Positions 60,630 to 64,000 of a DNA stretch of 64,000 nt are shown piece after piece. Positions within the stretch are counted from its first letter, which is position 1, and the number at the start of each line of letters is the position of its first letter. Where the stretch lies: the NCBI GenBank assembly GCA_036377595.1, contig DASUYB010000017.1, positions 43,175 through 107,174 on the forward strand. Reading direction: 5' to 3'. The DNA comes from Longimicrobium sp. Lineage in GTDB: Bacteria > Gemmatimonadota > Gemmatimonadetes > Longimicrobiales > Longimicrobiaceae. Below the pieces are notes generated by a model. That model ran no database searches. It was given only the letters and a program-made list of their open reading frames with translations, and was not told where the DNA came from. The position numbers and the translations under genes are program-made.

Positions 60630-60708
60630 TGAATCACACGGAGGAAACGGAGGGAACGGAGGACTGACCTGAGTTCCTCCGTTTCCTCCGTTCCCTCCGT
60701 GTGATTCA
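60630..60708. repeat. H-family hairpin repeat, copy 8
   Basis: A 34-bp stem (60630-60663 with 60675-60708) with two symmetric mismatches. The arms are built of ACGGAGG units, the loop is 11 bases, and TGAGTT overlaps the start of the right arm. Confidence 0.8.
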
Positions 60709-60736
60709 ATGCTGTTGGGATGACTTGGGGAAACGA

Positions 60737-60773
60737 AGAAGGCCCGCGACTGCATCGAGGCGCGGGCCCTTCT
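60737..60773. terminator. Terminator hairpin of NlpC/P60 gene
   Basis: AGAAGGCCCGCG pairs with CGCGGGCCCTTCT with one bulged C and a 12-base loop, 19 bases beyond the stop at 60792 (-). Confidence 0.65.
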
Positions 60774-60791
60774 CTCGTGTGGCGATGCGAA

Positions 60792-61409
60792 TCAGTGGCT
60801 GCCGCGCGCCGTCGTGTCCGTGCGCGCGGCCACCGCCGTGGCGCTGTCGTCGTCGGTGAGGAGGCGGCGGACGCCGTACCAGGCGCGCACCAGGTGCGAC
60901 GCGGGGCGGTCCAGGTTGGCCTCCACGATGCGGCCGCTCCCGCTGCTGGCGTGGATGAAGCGGCCGTTGCCGATGTACATCCCCACGTGCGTGACGCGGC
61001 CGCCGCGCCCGAAGGTCAGGATGTCGCCCGGGCGCAGCTGCGACGGGTCGCGCGGCACCTCGCGGCCGGCCTGCGCCTGCTGCGCGGCCGTGCGGGGGAG
61101 CTCGTAGCCCATCGCCCGCATCAGGTACTTCAGGAAGCCGCTGCAGTCGAAGCCGCTGGGCGTGGTGCCGCCGAAGATGTAGCGGCGCCCGAGCTGCTGC
61201 CGCGCCAGCTGCACCACCGAGTCGCGGCGGGCGACCGCGCGAGGGGGCGTGCGCCGCGCGATCGCGACCACGGGGGCCGGCGCCGGGGCCGGGCGGACGA
61301 TTTCCTGCGCGCTCAGCGCGGCCGGCAGCATCAGCAGTCCGGCGCAGGCGAGCGCGCGCAGTGCGTTTCCGCGTTGCTGGATCAAGGCGCTGTGTGCTTT
61401 GGGGTCCAT
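60792..61409 (-). CDS. NlpC/P60 peptidoglycan hydrolase
   Basis: A 205-residue exported cysteine peptidase cleaving peptide stems of peptidoglycan. A signal peptide (LRALACAGLLMLPAALSAQ) and short Pro/Ala linker precede the NlpC/P60 domain. Its catalytic triad is Cys89 (GFDCSGF), His141 (VTHVGMYIG) and His153 (FIHASS). The C-terminal tail is Thr/Asp/Ala-rich. The 415-bp gap from 61410 to the toxin-antitoxin start contains no gene I can support. Confidence 0.9.
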   Translation of the reverse strand: MDPKAHSALIQQRGNALRALACAGLLMLPAALSAQEIVRPAPAPAPVVAIARRTPPRAVARRDSVVQLARQQLGRRYIFGGTTPSGFDCSGFLKYLMRAMGYELPRTAAQQAQAGREVPRDPSQLRPGDILTFGRGGRVTHVGMYIGNGRFIHASSGSGRIVEANLDRPASHLVRAWYGVRRLLTDDDSATAVAARTDTTARGSH

Positions 61410-61784
61410 GACGGATCGGCGCTGGGTGACCGAGGTCCGGGTGGCATCCCCGCCCTCGAGCGGGGGATGGCCGCGGCGCGCCGATACGGAACGAGCACTC
61501 TGCTTGGTTGAGCGGGGGCCAACCTACGCCCCGCTCATCGCCCCGTCAAACCCCTTCGGTCCGCGCGCGAACGGGATAATCTGACAAGTGACTGCTACGC
61601 AACCTGATACAAGCTGGGCCAGCGGCGTATTCTAATCCTCTCTTCGGTTGCCAATGTGGGGAAATCGCCGCCCCAGCGTGGGGAGGTGCTGGCGAGTGTC
61701 GGCTCAGCTTCCGCGACGAGTGAAGGTGAGATCGAGGACAGGATGATCAACCACGGCGACGACGCTTCCGCAGCAGATCAGGAT

Positions 61785-61805
61785 TAGCTAGATTGGTTAG
61801 CTAAC
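61785..61805. promoter_or_regulatory. Predicted operator of Phd/VapC pair
   Basis: TTAGCTA and TAGCTAA form a perfect 7-bp inverted repeat with a 7-base spacer, ending six bases before the GGGAG ribosome binding site of the antitoxin gene. Antitoxins of the Phd/VapB type usually repress their own promoter from such palindromes. Confidence 0.65.
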
Positions 61806-61825
61806 TCAACGGGAGATTGCACAAG

Positions 61826-62056
61826 ATGATCGTCACCATCCACGCCGCCAAGACGAATCTCTCCAAGCTCATCGAGCAGGCCTGCGCAGGCGAGGAGATC
61901 GTGATCGCGCGCGGCAGCGAGCCGGTGGTGAGGTTGATTCCGGTGAACCGGGCCGAGCCACAGCGGAAGCCAGGCACCCTCAAGGGCGAGCTCGTCGTAC
62001 CGGACGAGTTCTTCGAGCCCTTGCCTCAGGATGAACTGGAAGCCTGGGAGCAGTAG
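61826..62056 (+). CDS. Phd-family antitoxin
   Basis: A 76-residue antitoxin. The N-terminal MIVTIHAAKTNLSKLIEQAC (Phd/YefM DNA-binding fold with the typical A(K/S)..LS.L), AGEEIVIARGSEPVVRLIPV, and an acidic C-terminal toxin-binding tail fit the family. The start ATG follows GGGAG by ten bases; an upstream in-frame TTG is unlikely. The VapC gene starts two bases after its stop. Confidence 0.9.
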   Translation: MIVTIHAAKTNLSKLIEQACAGEEIVIARGSEPVVRLIPVNRAEPQRKPGTLKGELVVPDEFFEPLPQDELEAWEQ

Positions 62057-62057
62057 C

Positions 62058-62447
62058 GTGCGGATGCTCCTCGATACCCACACGCTATTGTGGTGGCTCT
62101 CCGACGACGAGCGTCTCCCGCAACGCGCCCGGGACGTGATCCTTGATGCGACAAACGAGGTGTTCGTCAGCGCAGCTTCGGCTTGGGAAGTCGCCACCAA
62201 GTTCCGACTCGGCAAGCTGCCCACCGCAACGCGTCTGGCTCACGATTTTGCAGGCCAGCTGCGGTCGCAACGGTTCGAACCGCTTCCAGTGACCATCGAG
62301 CATGGTCAGCGTGCGGGACTGCTTGCCGGTCCGCACAAGGACCCGTTCGACCGCATGCTCATTGCCCAAGCGCAGGCGGAGAACCTGGTGCTCGTGTCGA
62401 ACGAGGAGTTGTTCGACAGCTACGGTGTCGTGCGCCTCTGGACCTGA
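62058..62447 (+). CDS. vapC: PIN-domain toxin (VapC-like)
   Basis: A 129-residue PIN-domain ribonuclease. The acidic active site is visible in LLDTHTLLWWLS (Asp9 region), SAASAWEVATKFRLGKL (Glu) and DPFDRMLIAQAQAENLVLVSNEELF (Asp pair), matching the type II toxin PIN family. GTG 62058 has GGGAG seven bases upstream; ATG 62064 is an alternative. It is paired with the preceding Phd antitoxin. A strong bidirectional terminator follows. Confidence 0.9.
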   Translation: MRMLLDTHTLLWWLSDDERLPQRARDVILDATNEVFVSAASAWEVATKFRLGKLPTATRLAHDFAGQLRSQRFEPLPVTIEHGQRAGLLAGPHKDPFDRMLIAQAQAENLVLVSNEELFDSYGVVRLWT

Positions 62448-62464
62448 TTCTCGGGATGGGCAAC

Positions 62465-62503
62465 AGAAGCGGGGCGCGCCGGCGATCGGCGCGCCCCGCT
62501 TCT
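62465..62503. terminator. Bidirectional terminator hairpin
   Basis: A 17-bp perfect stem (62465-62481 with 62487-62503) and loop GCGAT, between the toxin gene (+) and the amidohydrolase gene (-). Confidence 0.85.
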
Positions 62504-62523
62504 CGCGCGGAGACACGCGCCGG

Positions 62524-64000
62524 TTAGTGCGGGTACTCCAGCTCCTCGCGCGTCCAGACCTCGCCGCCGCGGGCGACCAGGCGCACGCGGCGGAGGTTGG
62601 CGACGGAGGCGAGCGGGTCCGCGTCGAGCACGACGAGGTCTGCGAGCTTGCCGGGCTCCAGCGTGCCGATGTCCGTCCGCCGCATCGCGCGCGCGGCGTT
62701 GCGCGTCGAGGCCACCAGCACCTCCATCGGCGTCATCCCCGCCTCGGCCATCGCCTCCATCTCGTGGAACACCGAGGCGCCGTGCAGCGTCAGCGGGTTC
62801 CCCGCGTCCGTGCCCATGGCGATGGGGATGCCGGCGTCGCGCACGCGGCGCAGGTTGGCGTTCATCACCTGGCGGTTCGCGGCGATGCGCTGGCGGACCG
62901 CCGCCATCCGCGCCTCCGGCAGCGCGCCGGGGAGCGAGTCGGTGAGCGCCGCCTTGTAACGCGTGTCGGGGTCGACGCACTCCATCGGCACGCCGGTGGC
63001 GTCGAAGTGCCGCCCGTACAGCATCACGTACCCTTCCGTCACCGTCAGCGTCGGCGTGTACGTCGCCCCCGCCTGCCTGGCCAGCGCGATGAACTCGTCG
63101 TCCACCGGCGCGTCGTCCACCGAGTGCACGAGCAGTTTCGCGCCGGCGCGGAGCGCGTCCTTCGCCTGCCAGAGATCCGTCGCGTGCACGATCAGCGGGA
63201 TCCCCGCGCGCCGCGCCTCGGCCGCGGCGATGCGCAGCCGCGCCTTGAACTGCGTGGTGTCGGGAGACGGCGGACCGGCCAGGTACCAGACCTTGATCGC
63301 GTCGCTGCCGTTGTGGACCATCATCCGCGCGCCCGCCAGCGTGGCCGAGTCGCTCCCCATGAACACGAACTGGCGCGCGGCGGGCACGTTCACCCAGTGG
63401 TCGAGGGTGGAGAGGAGCGGCCCGGCGGCGGCCACGTGCGGCGCGGCGTTGCTGGCCTCGGCGCGCGCCCGCAGCGGCCACGTCCACGGGTAGCCGCCCA
63501 CGTCGAAGGTGGCCGTCACCCCGGCGCAGAGGTAGCTGCGGAAGAAGCGCTCCGGGTGCTGCTCGAGGACGGAGACGATGCTGTCGTACGGGAAGCGCGC
63601 CCGCACGTCGCGCGAGTCCGGCCGCCCGTCGGCCCACCCGGTCTGCGAGTAGTGCACGTGCGCGTCGACCAGCCCGGGGATGATCCACTTCCCGCGCGCG
63701 TCGATCACCTCCACGTCGGGCGCGACCGCGCACTGGCCCACGCACTCGATCGTCCCCCCGCGCATCACCACCGTCGCATCCCGTTTCGGCGGCGCGCCCG
63801 TGCCGTCGACCACCGTGGCGTGCGTCAGCGCGAACGCCGGCACCGGCCGGTCGCCGGGCGAGCCGAACGCGGTGCTCACCGCCACCTTCCAGCTCCCGTC
63901 CGGCTGCCGCGCCATCACCCGCTCCGACACGCCGCGCGACGTCTGCCCCTGCGTCACCCGGTAGCGGTAGGTGCCGTAGACCACGCCGGGCGCGACGGGG
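62524..64000 (-). CDS. DUF4440-like domain fused to amidohydrolase, truncated at window edge
   Basis: At least 491 residues; the frame continues beyond 64000, so the N-terminus is missing. The visible first 45 residues (YGTYRYRVTQGQTSRGVSER...QPDGSWKVAV) resemble the last strands of a DUF4440/SnoaL-like domain. From about residue 55 a metal-dependent amidohydrolase follows: FALTHATVVDGTGA, VIDARGKWIIPGLVDAHVHY (the HxH zinc site), LIVHATDL and AMGTDAGNPL, then PGKLADLVVLDADPL. It may hydrolyse cyclic amides or dipeptides; the substrate is unknown. Confidence 0.85.
   Translation of the reverse strand, partial: PVAPGVVYGTYRYRVTQGQTSRGVSERVMARQPDGSWKVAVSTAFGSPGDRPVPAFALTHATVVDGTGAPPKRDATVVMRGGTIECVGQCAVAPDVEVIDARGKWIIPGLVDAHVHYSQTGWADGRPDSRDVRARFPYDSIVSVLEQHPERFFRSYLCAGVTATFDVGGYPWTWPLRARAEASNAAPHVAAAGPLLSTLDHWVNVPAARQFVFMGSDSATLAGARMMVHNGSDAIKVWYLAGPPSPDTTQFKARLRIAAAEARRAGIPLIVHATDLWQAKDALRAGAKLLVHSVDDAPVDDEFIALARQAGATYTPTLTVTEGYVMLYGRHFDATGVPMECVDPDTRYKAALTDSLPGALPEARMAAVRQRIAANRQVMNANLRRVRDAGIPIAMGTDAGNPLTLHGASVFHEMEAMAEAGMTPMEVLVASTRNAARAMRRTDIGTLEPGKLADLVVLDADPLASVANLRRVRLVARGGEVWTREELEYPH

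Overview
The window is high-GC DNA (roughly 70% by eye) carrying a quinol-to-oxygen respiratory chain with an alternative complex III, many lipoproteins and beta-barrel proteins, and lanthipeptide-like precursors with a pinensin-type leader. This combination fits a Gemmatimonadota bacterium of the Longimicrobium type. The assignment is an inference from gene content; no rRNA gene or intact tRNA gene is present.

Layout. 1-5.9 kb: a truncated lanthipeptide-like precursor at the left edge, then fatty-acid/acyl-CoA metabolism (acyl-CoA dehydrogenase, SDR, FadJ-like fusion, metallo-beta-lactamase-fold hydrolase). 6-7.8 kb: an unknown membrane protein and a CoA-binding protein. 8.0-16.0 kb: the complete actABCDEF operon for alternative complex III, with a good sigma70 promoter and a terminator. 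16.2-22.6 kb: L,D-transpeptidase, PHP protein, TrmJ-like methyltransferase, zeta-toxin-like kinase with a small partner, DUF72 protein, NAD(P)-binding protein. 22.9-28.2 kb: secreted M14 peptidase, CYTH-like protein, histidine phosphatase, DUF5655 protein and a second, Cys-rich precursor. 28.9-34.2 kb: caa3-type cytochrome c oxidase (coxB with fused cytochrome c, coxA, coxC, coxD) and the assembly factor CtaG. 34.4-39.2 kb: beta-barrel proteins, TMEM175-type channel, pseudogene remnants and a sigma-factor cluster. 39.7-43.6 kb: a second sigma/anti-sigma/PDZ cluster and a membrane protein. 43.9-51 kb: an M16 protease pair (one catalytic, one degenerate), a zinc metalloprotease and a tandem cupredoxin lipoprotein. 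51.4-57.7 kb: a 1,473-residue membrane protein of unknown function, a hypothetical protein and a lytic transglycosylase. 57.9-64 kb: a membrane protein, CapA-like phosphoesterase, NlpC/P60 hydrolase, Phd/VapC toxin-antitoxin pair and a DUF4440-amidohydrolase fusion cut by the right edge.

The act and cox operons, 13 kb apart, encode consecutive steps: menaquinol is oxidised by ActABCDEF, and electrons pass through c-type cytochromes to the caa3 oxidase. The two sigma clusters and the many exported proteases and cell-wall enzymes suggest strong envelope-stress management.

The most unusual layer is intergenic. At least six families of hairpin or tandem repeats (called H, R2, R3, R4/R5, R6 and the GGGAACA family here) occupy most gaps longer than 250 bp. 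Several are nested inside each other, two sit between cox genes, and one family abuts decayed gene fragments. These repeats and the two lanthipeptide-like precursors are the best candidates for undescribed biology.
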